From Sterolibacterium sp. (GTDB taxonomy: Bacteria; Pseudomonadota; Gammaproteobacteria; Burkholderiales; Rhodocyclaceae): a DNA stretch of 64,000 nt. This document shows, piece by piece, positions 35,876-44,932 of this stretch. The notes beneath the pieces were generated by a model, which worked only from the letters and a program-made list of their open reading frames with translations, made no database searches and was not told the DNA's origin. Positions within the stretch are counted from its first letter, which is position 1. Every line of letters starts with the position of its first letter. A program made the translations under genes and the position numbers. The DNA is taken from assembly GCA_028713555.1 (NCBI GenBank), contig JAQTOA010000005.1:1-64000 (forward strand), written 5' to 3'.

Positions 35876-38074
35876 ATGGCCGACAACAAATTCGCCGCAT
35901 ACATCTGCACCGGTTGCGGCATCGGTGACAAGCTCGATCTGGCGCAGATGGAAAAAATCGCCCAGAAGGAAGGCAAGATGCAGATGGTCAAGCGCCACGA
36001 CTTTCTCTGCAATGCCGAAGGCGTGCAATTGATCCGCAACGACATCGACAACGAAGCCGTCACCCATGTATTGATCGCCGCCTGTTCGCGACGCGCCAAG
36101 TGCGAAGCCTTCGATTTCACCGACGTCGCCTTGGCGCGCGCCAACCTGCGCGAGGGCGTGATCTGGGTGGTTGCCGAAGGCGACACGCACGACGAGGTGC
36201 GCCAGGAAATGGCCAACGATTACCTGCGCATGGGCTGCGCCGAGCTCAAGAAAATCAAGTTGCCGCAAGGCAATCCCAACAAGGCCGACAACAGGCGCAT
36301 CCTGGTGGTCGGCGGCGGCATGTCCGGCATGACGGCGGCGCTGGCAGCCGCGGAAACCGGCTATGCGGTAATCCTGGTGGAACAAGCTGCGCAACTCGGC
36401 GGCTGGGCGGCCAGGTTGTGGAAGCGCACGCCATTCCGGGCGCCTTACGCCGAACCACAGGACCCCGGTGTCGCCGAACTGGTCGGCAAGGTGAGCAAGC
36501 ATCCGCTGATCGCCGTGCATTTGAATTCGACTATCGCCGAGACCGACGGCGCGCCGGGTCGCTTCAACGTCAAGATCGCCCAGGAAAGCGGCAGCATCAC
36601 CAGCGAGCAAGTCGGTGCGATCATCCAGACCACCGGCTTCACCGGCTATGACGTTGCCAAGCTGGTGGAACTGGGCGGCGGCCAAGCTCACGTCGTTGAT
36701 CAGGCCGGCCTGGAAACCCTGGCGAAGGCTGCCAATGGCAGCGTCATCAAACGTGGCGACGGCAAGGTGGTGCAGAGCGTGGTCTTCATCCAGTGCGCCG
36801 GCCAACGCGATGAAGCTCACCTGCCCTATTGCTCCGGCCACTGCTGCGCCACCAGCATCAAGCAGGCGATGTACTTCAAGAATGACAATCCCGACATCGA
36901 TACCGTGGTGATATACACCGACCTGCGCATGCCGGGCATGGGCGAGGACTTCTACCGCAGCGCCCAGGAAAAAGGCGTGACTTTCACCAAAGGCAAGGTC
37001 TCGAAAGTCGACGGAACCAAAGCAGGCTGCCAGGTAAACTTCCGCGACCTGATCCTCGACGAAGACGCCAGCATCAGTGCCGATCTGGTGGTGCTGGCCA
37101 CCGGCCAGGTGCCCAACTCGGGCGTGAATATCGACCTGCCCGACGAAGACCCGGCCAAGGCGCAGCAGATTTCCATCCTCAACCTGAACTATCGGCAGGG
37201 CAAGGATTTGCCGCAACTCAAGCAAGGGCTGACCGATTCGCACTTCATCTGCTTCCCTTATGAGACGCGCCGCACCGGCATCACCGCGGCGGGCCCGGTG
37301 CGCCGCCCAATGGATATCCTGCAGGCCACCGAGGATGCCACCGGCGCCGCGCTGAAAGCCATCCAGGCCGTCGAGAACGCCAATGCCAGCCGCGCTTCCC
37401 TGCCGCGCGTCGGCGACCTGTCCTATCCCATCGTGCGCCTCGAAGGCTGTACCCAGTGCAAACGCTGCACCGTGGAATGCCCGTTTGGCGCCATCGACGA
37501 GGATGAGAAAACTTTCCCGGTATTCAACGAGTCGCGCTGCCGGCGTTGCGGCACCTGCATGGGGGCCTGCCCGGTGCGCGTGATCTCTTTCGAGAATTAT
37601 TCGGTGGATACCGTCGGCAACCAGCTCAAGGCGGTCGATATCCCCGACGAGTTTTCCGGAAAACCGCGCATCCTGATTCTCGCCTGCGAGAACGACGCTT
37701 ATCCGGCGCTCGACATGGCCGGTTTGGCGCGTCATGTCTATTCAGCCTTCGTCCGGACGATCCCGGTACGCTGCCTGGGCTCGGTGAACGCCATCTGGAT
37801 CACCGACGCGCTCAATTCCGGCTACGACGGCGTCATGATGATGGGCTGCCAGCACGGCGAGAATTACCAGTGCCACTTCGTCAAAGGTTCGGAACTGGCC
37901 ACCTACCGCATGAGCAAGATCGACGACACGCTCAAACAGCTTGGCCTGGAGATCGAGCGCGTGGCCACTTACGAAGTGGCGATCACCGACCATGCGCGCG
38001 TCGCCCAACTGATCAACGACTATGTGGCGAAGATCGTGGAAATCGGCATGTCGCCCATGAAGGGCTTCAGCTAA
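35876..38074 (+). CDS. qmoB: QmoB: HdrA/MvhD-like iron-sulfur flavoprotein
   Basis: 732 residues. An N-terminal Cys-containing region (YICTGCGIGDKL, ACSRRAKCEAFDF) leads to an FAD fold at ~141 (LVVGGGMSGMTAALAAAE), the HdrA cysteine block (IQCAGQRDEAHLPYCSGHCC) and two 4Fe-4S clusters at ~524-565 (CTQCKRCTVECPFG; CRRCGTCMGACPV). An MvhD-like C-terminal domain runs from ~595 (ILILACENDAYPALD, MMGCQHGENYQCHF). Fusion of HdrA and MvhD parts is diagnostic of QmoB. It is the second gene of the operon; spacing to qmoA is one base and to hdrC 13 bases. It is thought to split electron flow within the Qmo complex. Confidence 0.92.
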   Translation: MADNKFAAYICTGCGIGDKLDLAQMEKIAQKEGKMQMVKRHDFLCNAEGVQLIRNDIDNEAVTHVLIAACSRRAKCEAFDFTDVALARANLREGVIWVVAEGDTHDEVRQEMANDYLRMGCAELKKIKLPQGNPNKADNRRILVVGGGMSGMTAALAAAETGYAVILVEQAAQLGGWAARLWKRTPFRAPYAEPQDPGVAELVGKVSKHPLIAVHLNSTIAETDGAPGRFNVKIAQESGSITSEQVGAIIQTTGFTGYDVAKLVELGGGQAHVVDQAGLETLAKAANGSVIKRGDGKVVQSVVFIQCAGQRDEAHLPYCSGHCCATSIKQAMYFKNDNPDIDTVVIYTDLRMPGMGEDFYRSAQEKGVTFTKGKVSKVDGTKAGCQVNFRDLILDEDASISADLVVLATGQVPNSGVNIDLPDEDPAKAQQISILNLNYRQGKDLPQLKQGLTDSHFICFPYETRRTGITAAGPVRRPMDILQATEDATGAALKAIQAVENANASRASLPRVGDLSYPIVRLEGCTQCKRCTVECPFGAIDEDEKTFPVFNESRCRRCGTCMGACPVRVISFENYSVDTVGNQLKAVDIPDEFSGKPRILILACENDAYPALDMAGLARHVYSAFVRTIPVRCLGSVNAIWITDALNSGYDGVMMMGCQHGENYQCHFVKGSELATYRMSKIDDTLKQLGLEIERVATYEVAITDHARVAQLINDYVAKIVEIGMSPMKGFS

Positions 38075-38087
38075 GGAGCACGGCTAA

Positions 38088-38693
38088 ATGCGTAATTTGA
38101 GTTATGGCAGCAGCTTCCTGCGCGAAGTCGAGGCGCGCGTCGAGGAAGGCGAATGGGTCAAGATGTGCATGCAGTGCGGCGTCTGCGCCGGTTCCTGCCC
38201 ATTCGGGCCGCATTGGGCGCACTCGCCGCAGAAGATCTTCATGATGATTCGCGCCGGCAAGCGCGAAGAAATCCTGGGCTCGGATGCGATGTGGATGTGC
38301 ACTTCCTGCTACAACTGCATCGTGCGCTGCCCGCGCCAATTGCCGATCACCCACATCATGCACGGCCTCGCCAGCTATGCGCATCGCCTCAACCTGGCGC
38401 CGAAGGGCCAGCCGACGCGCGAGTTCGCCACCATGTTCTGGAACAACCTGGCCAGGAAGGGGAGGATTAACGAGCTCAAACTAACGCTCGGCCTTTACTT
38501 CAAGGACGGCTTGGCCTCAGGCATCAAGACCGCCATGGGAATGCAGAGCGTCGGCCTGGGCATGTTGAAGGCTAAACGCCTCAACCCTCTGGAAATTCTT
38601 GGCGGCCACGGCCTGAAAGATCTCAAGGGCTTTCAGGCCGTCATCGCCAAGGCGCGCGAAATCGAAGACAAGAAGCAGGGTTTGGCAAGCTGA
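38088..38693 (+). CDS. hdrC: HdrC-like 4Fe-4S protein replacing the N-terminal half of QmoC
   Basis: 201 residues with two 4Fe-4S motifs (MCMQCGVCAGSCPFG and CTSCYNCIVRCPRQLP), as in HdrC and in the N-terminal half of QmoC. No membrane helices are present, so the quinone-facing cytochrome-b-like part of QmoC is missing. The start has AAGGAG upstream. It lies between qmoB and hdrB, in line with the QmoAB-HdrCB arrangement known from some sulfate reducers and sulfur oxidisers. It likely wires electrons from HdrB to QmoA/B. Confidence 0.88.
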   Translation: MRNLSYGSSFLREVEARVEEGEWVKMCMQCGVCAGSCPFGPHWAHSPQKIFMMIRAGKREEILGSDAMWMCTSCYNCIVRCPRQLPITHIMHGLASYAHRLNLAPKGQPTREFATMFWNNLARKGRINELKLTLGLYFKDGLASGIKTAMGMQSVGLGMLKAKRLNPLEILGGHGLKDLKGFQAVIAKAREIEDKKQGLAS

Positions 38694-38704
38694 CGGAGAG
38701 GAAG

Positions 38705-39604
38705 ATGGCGAAAAAAGAATATGCGTTCTACCCCGGTTGCTCCTCGCAGCTCAAGGCGTCGGCTTCGAACTACCTGACCTCGGTGACTTCGATGTGCAAG
38801 ACACTGGATGTCAAGCTCACCGAGATTCCCGACTGGAACTGTTGCAGCGCCTCGATCGGCTATTGCGAGGGCGGCGAACTGCCGCGCCTGGCCATCAACG
38901 CCCGTAACTTCGCCCAGGCCGAAACGCATCTGCCGGGCCAGGATATCGTCGCCACCTGCGCCGCCTGCTGGCTCAGCGCACGCGAGACCAAGGACCGGCT
39001 CGACGCCTCCGCGCAACTGATGCGGGAAACCAATGAGGCGCTGGCTGCCGCAGGCCTGCATTATAAGGCCGAGGTCAAGGTTCGCCACATGGTCGAAGTC
39101 CTGATCGAGGATTTCGGCTACGAGGAACTGAAGAAGCCGATGAGGAAGTCTCTCGAAGGCATCAAGTTCGCCGGCTACGTCGGCTGCCAGACCAACCGAC
39201 CCTTCGGTATCGCCGGCGAGTCCTTCGAGAATCCGCTGTATCTCGACAAAATGGTCGAGACGCTGGGCGGCGAGGCGCTCACCGACTACGACCAGAAGGT
39301 CGCCTGCTGCGGCGGCGCGCTGGCTTTTTCCGAGCCGGAGAAAAGCCAGCGGCAGATCCGCAACATCGTCGAATCGGCCTACGACCACGGCGCCGAGATG
39401 ATCGTCACGCCCTGCCCGCTGTGCCAAGCCAACGTCGAGGTCTATCAGTCGGAAATCAACAAGAAGCAGGGCACCAAATTCAACATGCCGGTGCTCTACT
39501 ACTCTCAGCTGATGGCTGTCGCCTATGGCGGCAGCATGAAGGAAGCGGGCCTCGACGGGCAACTGATCCGGGCGGAAAAGCTGGAAAAAATCGCCGGAAA
39601 ATAG
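38705..39604 (+). CDS. hdrB: HdrB-like CCG-domain protein
   Basis: 299 residues with two CCG domains: PGCSSQ, WNCCSAS and ATCAACW in the first, GCQTNRP, ACCGGAL and TPCPLCQ in the second. These cysteines bind the non-cubane 4Fe-4S clusters of heterodisulfide reductase HdrB. GGAGAGGA precedes the ATG; the upstream stop is 11 bp away, completing the qmoAB-hdrCB operon. In methanogens HdrB reduces CoM-S-S-CoB; here the disulfide or quinone partner is unknown. Its stop is 6 bp from that of htpX on the other strand. Confidence 0.9.
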   Translation: MAKKEYAFYPGCSSQLKASASNYLTSVTSMCKTLDVKLTEIPDWNCCSASIGYCEGGELPRLAINARNFAQAETHLPGQDIVATCAACWLSARETKDRLDASAQLMRETNEALAAAGLHYKAEVKVRHMVEVLIEDFGYEELKKPMRKSLEGIKFAGYVGCQTNRPFGIAGESFENPLYLDKMVETLGGEALTDYDQKVACCGGALAFSEPEKSQRQIRNIVESAYDHGAEMIVTPCPLCQANVEVYQSEINKKQGTKFNMPVLYYSQLMAVAYGGSMKEAGLDGQLIRAEKLEKIAGK

Positions 39605-39610
39605 GCGGAC

Positions 39611-40453
39611 TCAAACCATCGCCCGCAGACGGGCGACACGTTCCTCGGTGGACGGATGGGTCGAGAACAGCCCGGCGATGCCGCCGCCGGCCAGCGGGTT
39701 GATGATCATCATCTGCGCTGTTTCGGGGTGTGCCTCGGCCGGCGCCATGACAATGCCGCGAGCATAAGCATCGATCTTGGTCAGGGCGTCGGCCAAGGCC
39801 TGCGGATCGCCGCTGAATTCGGCGCCGCCGCGATCGGCATCGAACTCGCGGGAACGCGAAATCGCCATCTGGATCAGCGATGCGGCGAGCGGCGCCAGGA
39901 TCATCACCAGGATGCCGACCAGCGGATTGCCGCGCCGGCCATTCTCGTCCCGACCGCCAAAGAACATGGCGAAATTGGCCAGTGCCGAGATGGCCCCGGC
40001 CATGGTGGCGGAGATGGTCGAAATCAGGATGTCGCGGTGCTGCACATGCGCCAGTTCGTGCGCCATGACGCCACGCAGCTCGCGCGCCGAGAGCATCTGC
40101 AGTATCCCGGTGGTGGCGGCAACGGCGGCGTGCTCCGGATTGCGGCCGGTGGCGAAAGCATTCGGCTGCGCTTCGTCGATGATATACACGCGCGGCATCG
40201 GCAGTTCGGCGCGCATGGCGAGGTCTTTGACGATGTTATAGAGATAGGGCGAGGAAGCCTCATCCACCTCCTGCGCGTTATACATCTTCAGCACCATGGT
40301 GTCGGAGAACCAGTAGGCGAAGATATTCATGGCGCCACCGAACAGCAGCGCCAGCAGCATGCCCTGCGCGCCGCCGAGCATGCCGCCGATGGAGCCAAAC
40401 AGGGCGACGATCGCCGCCATCAGAACCGCGGTCTTGAGCCAGTTGCCAAACAT
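39611..40453 (-). CDS. htpX: HtpX membrane zinc metalloprotease
   Basis: 280 residues of the M48B family. Two N-terminal helices ([35 protein letters not shown]) are followed by the zinc motif [10 protein letters not shown] at 132-141, the later Glu ligand in REFDADRGG and two further hydrophobic segments. The ATG has GGAGG upstream. HtpX degrades misfolded inner-membrane proteins together with FtsH. It runs in the same direction as def and fmt; the gap to fmt is 67 bp with a weak 7-bp hairpin. Confidence 0.95.
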   Translation of the reverse strand: MFGNWLKTAVLMAAIVALFGSIGGMLGGAQGMLLALLFGGAMNIFAYWFSDTMVLKMYNAQEVDEASSPYLYNIVKDLAMRAELPMPRVYIIDEAQPNAFATGRNPEHAAVAATTGILQMLSARELRGVMAHELAHVQHRDILISTISATMAGAISALANFAMFFGGRDENGRRGNPLVGILVMILAPLAASLIQMAISRSREFDADRGGAEFSGDPQALADALTKIDAYARGIVMAPAEAHPETAQMMIINPLAGGGIAGLFSTHPSTEERVARLRAMV

Positions 40454-40520
40454 CAGTGCCTCCCTCCAAACGTCGCAGCACTCACTGCGCCCCGATTAGA
40501 TCGGGGATGAACGGAATAAT

Positions 40521-41462
40521 TCAATCGCCGCCAAAACAATCGCCGGCAACGACCGGGAAACCGCGCAGGAAATCGGCGGCCGACATCCGTTTGCTGCCCG
40601 GTCTCTGCAACTCGGTCAGGCTCAGCGCGCCGAGGCCGCAAGCCACGCTGATACCTTCGCCATTTACCGCCAATACTTCGCCGGGCTTGCCCTCGCCCGG
40701 GACCGGCACAGCACGCCAGATCTTCAATGGCGTTCCTTTAAACACCGAGCTGGCGCCGGGGAATGGATCGAAGGCGCGTACCTTGCGTTCCAGATCGGCT
40801 GCAGGATGCTGCCAGTCGAGTACCGCCTCGGCCTTGGCGACCTTGGCGGCGTAAGTCGCTCCCTCATCCGGCTGCGCAATCGGCGTCAGGGTATCCAGGC
40901 GGGCCAGCGCCGCGACGATGGACTCGGCGCCGAGCGCGGCGAGCTTGTCGTGCAAACTGGCAGCGTTGTCTTCCGGCGCGATGGGAACTGCCTGCTTCAG
41001 CAGCATGGCGCCGGTGTCGAGTCCGGCATCCATGCGCATGATGGTGATGCCGGTTTCCTGATCTCCGGCCTCGATGGCCCGCTGGATCGGCGCCGCGCCG
41101 CGCCAGCGCGGAAGCAGGGAAGCGTGGATATTCAGGCAGCCAATACGCGGCATGTCGAGTACGGCTTGCGGAAGGATCAGACCATAGGCCGCCACGACCA
41201 TAACATCGACCGGAGTTTTCTCGGAGAGTGAGAGTGCGCGAATCGGTTCGTGACTGGCCGGATCTCGCAAACGCTCCGGCTGATACACAGCCAAACCATG
41301 TTGTTGCGCCAGCTGCTTTACCGCGCTGGGCAACATCTTCAAGCCGCGCCCTGCGGGACGGTCAGGTTGGGTCAGCACCAGCGGCACGCTGTGCCCCGCC
41401 GCGAGCAGCGCTTGCAGCGCCGTTGCAGCGAATTCCGGCGTTCCGGCGAAAATGATGCGCAT
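40521..41462 (-). CDS. fmt: Methionyl-tRNA formyltransferase
   Basis: 313 residues. The N-terminus [19 protein letters not shown], the signature [21 protein letters not shown] with catalytic Asn and His, and the DTG of GLDTGAML identify Fmt; a C-terminal OB-like domain follows from ~205. It formylates the initiator Met-tRNA using 10-formyl-THF. The ATG overlaps the def stop by one base (TGATG on the coding strand), the classic def-fmt pair. Confidence 0.97.
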   Translation of the reverse strand: MRIIFAGTPEFAATALQALLAAGHSVPLVLTQPDRPAGRGLKMLPSAVKQLAQQHGLAVYQPERLRDPASHEPIRALSLSEKTPVDVMVVAAYGLILPQAVLDMPRIGCLNIHASLLPRWRGAAPIQRAIEAGDQETGITIMRMDAGLDTGAMLLKQAVPIAPEDNAASLHDKLAALGAESIVAALARLDTLTPIAQPDEGATYAAKVAKAEAVLDWQHPAADLERKVRAFDPFPGASSVFKGTPLKIWRAVPVPGEGKPGEVLAVNGEGISVACGLGALSLTELQRPGSKRMSAADFLRGFPVVAGDCFGGD

Positions 41463-41974
41463 CAGGCGGTAACCCGCACGTGTTTGGTGAGCTTGGTGAG
41501 TTTGCTGCGGATGCGGGTTTGCTTGAGCCTGGACAGGTATTCGACAAATACCTTGCCCTGCAGGTGATCCATCTCATGCTGAATACACACCGCCAGCATA
41601 TCATTTGCCTCCAGCTCAAACGGCTGGCCATCCAGATCGAGGGCGCGCACACGCACCCAAGCGCTGCGGGTCACGGTTTCGTAGATGCCCGGCACCGACA
41701 GACAGCCCTCTTCGCCCTCGCATTCGCCTTCGCGGGAGAGGATCTCGGGGTTGATCAGGGTCAGCAACTGGGATTTATCCGCTGAGACGTCGATGACAAT
41801 TAGTTGAATGTGCCGGTCGACCTGGGTTGCGGCCAGTCCGACGCCGGGCGCGGCATACATGGTCTCAGCCATGTCGGCGGCAAGGCGGCGGATGTCGGCG
41901 TCGACACTGGTGATTTTTGCCGCCTTGATATGCAGGCGTGGATCGGGATAACAGATGATGGGCAGCAGAGCCAT
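41462..41974 (-). CDS. def: Peptide deformylase
   Basis: 170 residues with the three PDF motifs in order: [16 protein letters not shown] and HEMDH, the metal ligands being the Cys and both His. It removes the formyl group from nascent proteins. First gene of the def-fmt pair; divergent from the LysM gene across a 161-bp gap. That gap holds a 7-bp inverted repeat TCTGATG...CATCAGA (42027-42048). Confidence 0.97.
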   Translation of the reverse strand: MALLPIICYPDPRLHIKAAKITSVDADIRRLAADMAETMYAAPGVGLAATQVDRHIQLIVIDVSADKSQLLTLINPEILSREGECEGEEGCLSVPGIYETVTRSAWVRVRALDLDGQPFELEANDMLAVCIQHEMDHLQGKVFVEYLSRLKQTRIRSKLTKLTKHVRVTA

Positions 41975-42135
41975 AAAAATATTGCCGTGTAATAATTGTT
42001 GCCGAATTAGACCATTACATGCAAAATCTGATGTAAACCTGCATCAGAAGAAGTTCTCGTTCGCGACCACCGACCAATCACGCGCCTCAAATCCGGCTCG
42101 CGAAGGATCGTAGCTATGACCGGAAAGGCACCAAG

Positions 42136-43200
42136 ATGACCACGAAGATCCGCATTATATCTGTGCTGCTGCTGACATACTCAAGCCTGCTGCTGGTCTG
42201 GCCGAGTTCGCCGGCGTTGGCGCAGACCGCCCAGGTGCCACCGCTGGAATTGGCCGAAGGCGCACCCGATCGCCACATCGTCGTGCCTGGCGACACGCTC
42301 TGGGGCATCTCCAGCAAATTTCTCAAACAGCCTTATCGCTGGCCGGAAATCTGGCGTCTCAACCAGGAGCAGATCAACAATCCGCAGCGCATCTATCCCG
42401 GTCAGGTCTTGATCCTCGACCAGACGGGCGCCCAGCCGCAACTCAAGATCGCCAACCCGATCGATACGCTCAAAGCCTCGCCACGCATCTATAGCGAGGA
42501 CAATCGCCGCGAGATCCCGAGCATTCCGCAACAGGCCATCGAACCCTTCCTGTCTGAGCCACTAGTAGCCGAAGAAGGTAAATTCGACAGCGCGCCGCGC
42601 ATCGTCGCCACCCAGGAAGACCGTGTTTACATCGGCAGGGGTGATCTGGCTTACGTCACCGGCGTCAAGGGGAAAGCCAAGCTGTGGCAGATCTATCGAC
42701 CGGGCAAGGCGCTGGTCGATCCGGAAAATAAGGATATCCTTGGCTATGAAGCTTTCTATCTGGGCAGCGCGCGCATGGCCCATGAGGGTGAACCAAGCAC
42801 CTTTGAAGTGATCAGTTCGCAGCGGGAAATCGGTCGCGGCGACCGTCTGCTACCTGCCCCGCCCGCCGATATCATCAGCTACGTGCCGCATGCCCCCGGC
42901 AAGGCTGTCAAAGGCCGCATCGTCTCGGTATACGGTGGCGTCGGTCAGGCAGGGCGCGATTCGATCGTCACCCTTTCGCGCGGCAAGCGCGACGGCATCG
43001 AAGTCGGCCATGTGCTTTCGTTGTTGCGCGCCGGCGCACAGGTCACCAACTGGCATGAGGACACCAAGGAAATCCACCAGTTGCCCGACGAACGTTATGG
43101 CCTGGTGTTCGTGTTCCGTGTTTTCGAGCGTGTCTCCTATGCACTGGTGATGAACGTGACCCGCTCGGTGGAGATCGGCGACGTCGTCACCACACCCTAA
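42136..43200 (+). CDS. Secreted LysM-domain protein
   Basis: 354 residues with a signal peptide (ISVLLLTYSSLLLVWPS, cleavage near ALAQTA). One LysM domain at ~47-95 (IVVPGDTLWGISSKFL, INNPQRIYPGQVLIL) is followed by a ~250-residue domain conserved in betaproteobacterial LysM proteins next to dprA. It probably binds peptidoglycan in the periplasm. It is 13 bp before dprA and likely co-transcribed with dprA. Confidence 0.88.
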   Translation: MTTKIRIISVLLLTYSSLLLVWPSSPALAQTAQVPPLELAEGAPDRHIVVPGDTLWGISSKFLKQPYRWPEIWRLNQEQINNPQRIYPGQVLILDQTGAQPQLKIANPIDTLKASPRIYSEDNRREIPSIPQQAIEPFLSEPLVAEEGKFDSAPRIVATQEDRVYIGRGDLAYVTGVKGKAKLWQIYRPGKALVDPENKDILGYEAFYLGSARMAHEGEPSTFEVISSQREIGRGDRLLPAPPADIISYVPHAPGKAVKGRIVSVYGGVGQAGRDSIVTLSRGKRDGIEVGHVLSLLRAGAQVTNWHEDTKEIHQLPDERYGLVFVFRVFERVSYALVMNVTRSVEIGDVVTTP

Positions 43201-43213
43201 GAGCTAAGGGCCC

Positions 43214-44332
43214 ATGCCAACCGATGCCAGCCTGGCATCCTGGCTGCGACTGACGCTGATCCCTGGTGTCGGCGGCGAAGCGCAGCGCACGCTGCTCAAG
43301 GCCTTTGGCCTGCCGGAAGCCATCTTTGACGCCAGTATGGCGGCGCTGCGCGGTGTAATTGGCGCGCCACTTGCCGAGCGACTGCTGCAACTGGATGACC
43401 CCACTACCGCCGAAATCGATGCCGCGCTGAGTTGGGCAAGCGAGTCCGGCAACCGAATCCTGACCCTGGCTGACGAGGATTATCCGCAAGCCCTGCTGAC
43501 CAGCGCCGATCCGCCGATAGTGCTGTATCTCAAGGGGCGCGTCGAATTGCTCAACCGGCCTGGATTAGCCATTGTCGGCAGCCGCAATGCCACCCCCCAG
43601 GGAGAACTCAATGCCGAAGCCTTTGCGGCGACGCTGGCCGCTGCCGGGCTGACAATCGTCAGCGGCCTGGCGCTGGGCATCGACGCGGCGGCGCATCGCG
43701 GCGCGCTGAGCGCACAAGGGGAAAATTCTGGTTCGACGATAGCCGTAATCGGTACCGGCGCCAACCGCATCTATCCCGCCAGAAATCATGAACTGGCGCG
43801 CGCCATAGCCCAACGCGGAGCGATCCTCAGCGAATTCCCGCTGAACACGCCGCCACTGGCTGCCAATTTCCCGCGCCGTAACCGCCTGATCGCCGGCTTG
43901 GCCAAAGGCTGCCTGGTGGTCGAGGCAGCAGCACGCAGCGGCTCGCTGATTACCGCGCGGCTGGCCGCCGAAGTCGGGCGTGAAGTCTTCGCCATTCCCG
44001 GGTCGATCCACGCACCGCTAGTCAAGGGTTGTCATCAGTTGATCAAGCAAGGCGCCAAACTGGTCGAGTCGGCGCAGGATATCCTTGAAGAACTCGACTG
44101 GCATATCGCCGAGGCCCCGCTCCGCGGGGATACAACCGGCGGCGCAATCCCTGATTCCGCCGTGGCTCAACTCTTGGCCGTGCTGGGGCATGACCCCTGC
44201 GACGTCGACACACTCGCCATGCGTGCCGGCTTGGCGCCCGATGCGCTGCTTGCCCTGTTGCTGCAACTCGAACTCGATGGCCATGTCGCCAATTTGCCCG
44301 GCGGCCGCTATCAGCGCCTGCAACGCAATTAG
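43214..44332 (+). CDS. dprA: DNA processing protein DprA
   Basis: 372 residues. A short N-terminal helical domain precedes the Rossmann-like DprA domain (LAIVGSRNATPQGELNAE, SGLALGIDAAAHRGAL, IGTGANRIYPARN, FPRRNRLIAGLA), then a C-terminal winged helix (~300-370). DprA loads RecA on incoming single-stranded DNA during natural transformation. The neighbourhood LysM-dprA-smg-topoisomerase is conserved in betaproteobacteria. Confidence 0.95.
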   Translation: MPTDASLASWLRLTLIPGVGGEAQRTLLKAFGLPEAIFDASMAALRGVIGAPLAERLLQLDDPTTAEIDAALSWASESGNRILTLADEDYPQALLTSADPPIVLYLKGRVELLNRPGLAIVGSRNATPQGELNAEAFAATLAAAGLTIVSGLALGIDAAAHRGALSAQGENSGSTIAVIGTGANRIYPARNHELARAIAQRGAILSEFPLNTPPLAANFPRRNRLIAGLAKGCLVVEAAARSGSLITARLAAEVGREVFAIPGSIHAPLVKGCHQLIKQGAKLVESAQDILEELDWHIAEAPLRGDTTGGAIPDSAVAQLLAVLGHDPCDVDTLAMRAGLAPDALLALLLQLELDGHVANLPGGRYQRLQRN

Positions 44333-44386
44333 TGCATACTTGCGGATAGAAGCGTCCAGTATTTTTTGCCAGGCTCAACCCAGACC

Positions 44387-44842
44387 ATGTTCGACATCCT
44401 CGTCTATCTCTTCGAAACCTATACCCAGCCCGGCGCCTGCCCGGAGTCGTCGGTGCTCGCCCGCAAGCTTTCCGCCATCGGCTTTGAACAGGAAGATATT
44501 TCGGCGGCGCTGGAATGGCTCTCTGCCCTCGAGTTCCTCGACGATGAGCATCGTTTCGCCGCCGGCCCAAGCTCCCTGCGGCTCTATTGTGCCGTTGAAC
44601 TGGCCAAACTGCCGACGGAATGCCGCGGATTCCTGTGCTTTCTCGAAAGCGCACAGGTCATCGACCCGGTGCTGCGCGAGATGATTATCGAGCGCGCGAT
44701 GGTGCTGCGAGAACCGCATGTCTCCCTCGACAAGCTGAAGATCATCGTGCTGATGGTGTTGTGGCGACGCCATCATTCCCTGGATACCCTGTTGCTCGAA
44801 GAGTTGCTCTCGGCAGACCACCATTCGACTATCGTTCACTGA
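44387..44842 (+). CDS. smg: Smg (DUF494) family protein
   Basis: 151 residues beginning MFDILVYLFETY, the usual Smg start; a TTG seven codons upstream is less likely. The protein is helical and acidic (ARKLSAIGFEQEDISAALEW; VLREMIIERAMVL). The dprA-smg adjacency holds across beta- and gammaproteobacteria. Function is unknown. Confidence 0.92.
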   Translation: MFDILVYLFETYTQPGACPESSVLARKLSAIGFEQEDISAALEWLSALEFLDDEHRFAAGPSSLRLYCAVELAKLPTECRGFLCFLESAQVIDPVLREMIIERAMVLREPHVSLDKLKIIVLMVLWRRHHSLDTLLLEELLSADHHSTIVH

Positions 44843-44932
44843 TGCCAGTCCGCTCCCAGGATACGACCGTGCCTTGCCAGTTGCCGCCACATGCGCTTAT
44901 CATGCGGCGCTTCGCCTGCCCAACCATTGTCA

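Noticed and set aside
35792-37735. Long minus-strand open frame (647 codons) under qmoB
   Set aside because: It is antisense to a clear qmoB with intact iron-sulfur motifs; high GC leaves long open frames opposite real genes.
40490-40506. CCCCGAT-TAG-ATCGGGG hairpin between htpX and fmt as a terminator
   Set aside because: Only 7 bp of stem with a 3-nt loop and no U-tract on the minus strand.
42027-42048. TCTGATG...CATCAGA inverted repeat between def and the LysM gene as an operator
   Set aside because: Seven-bp arms in one place, with no regulator to connect it to; could be chance.
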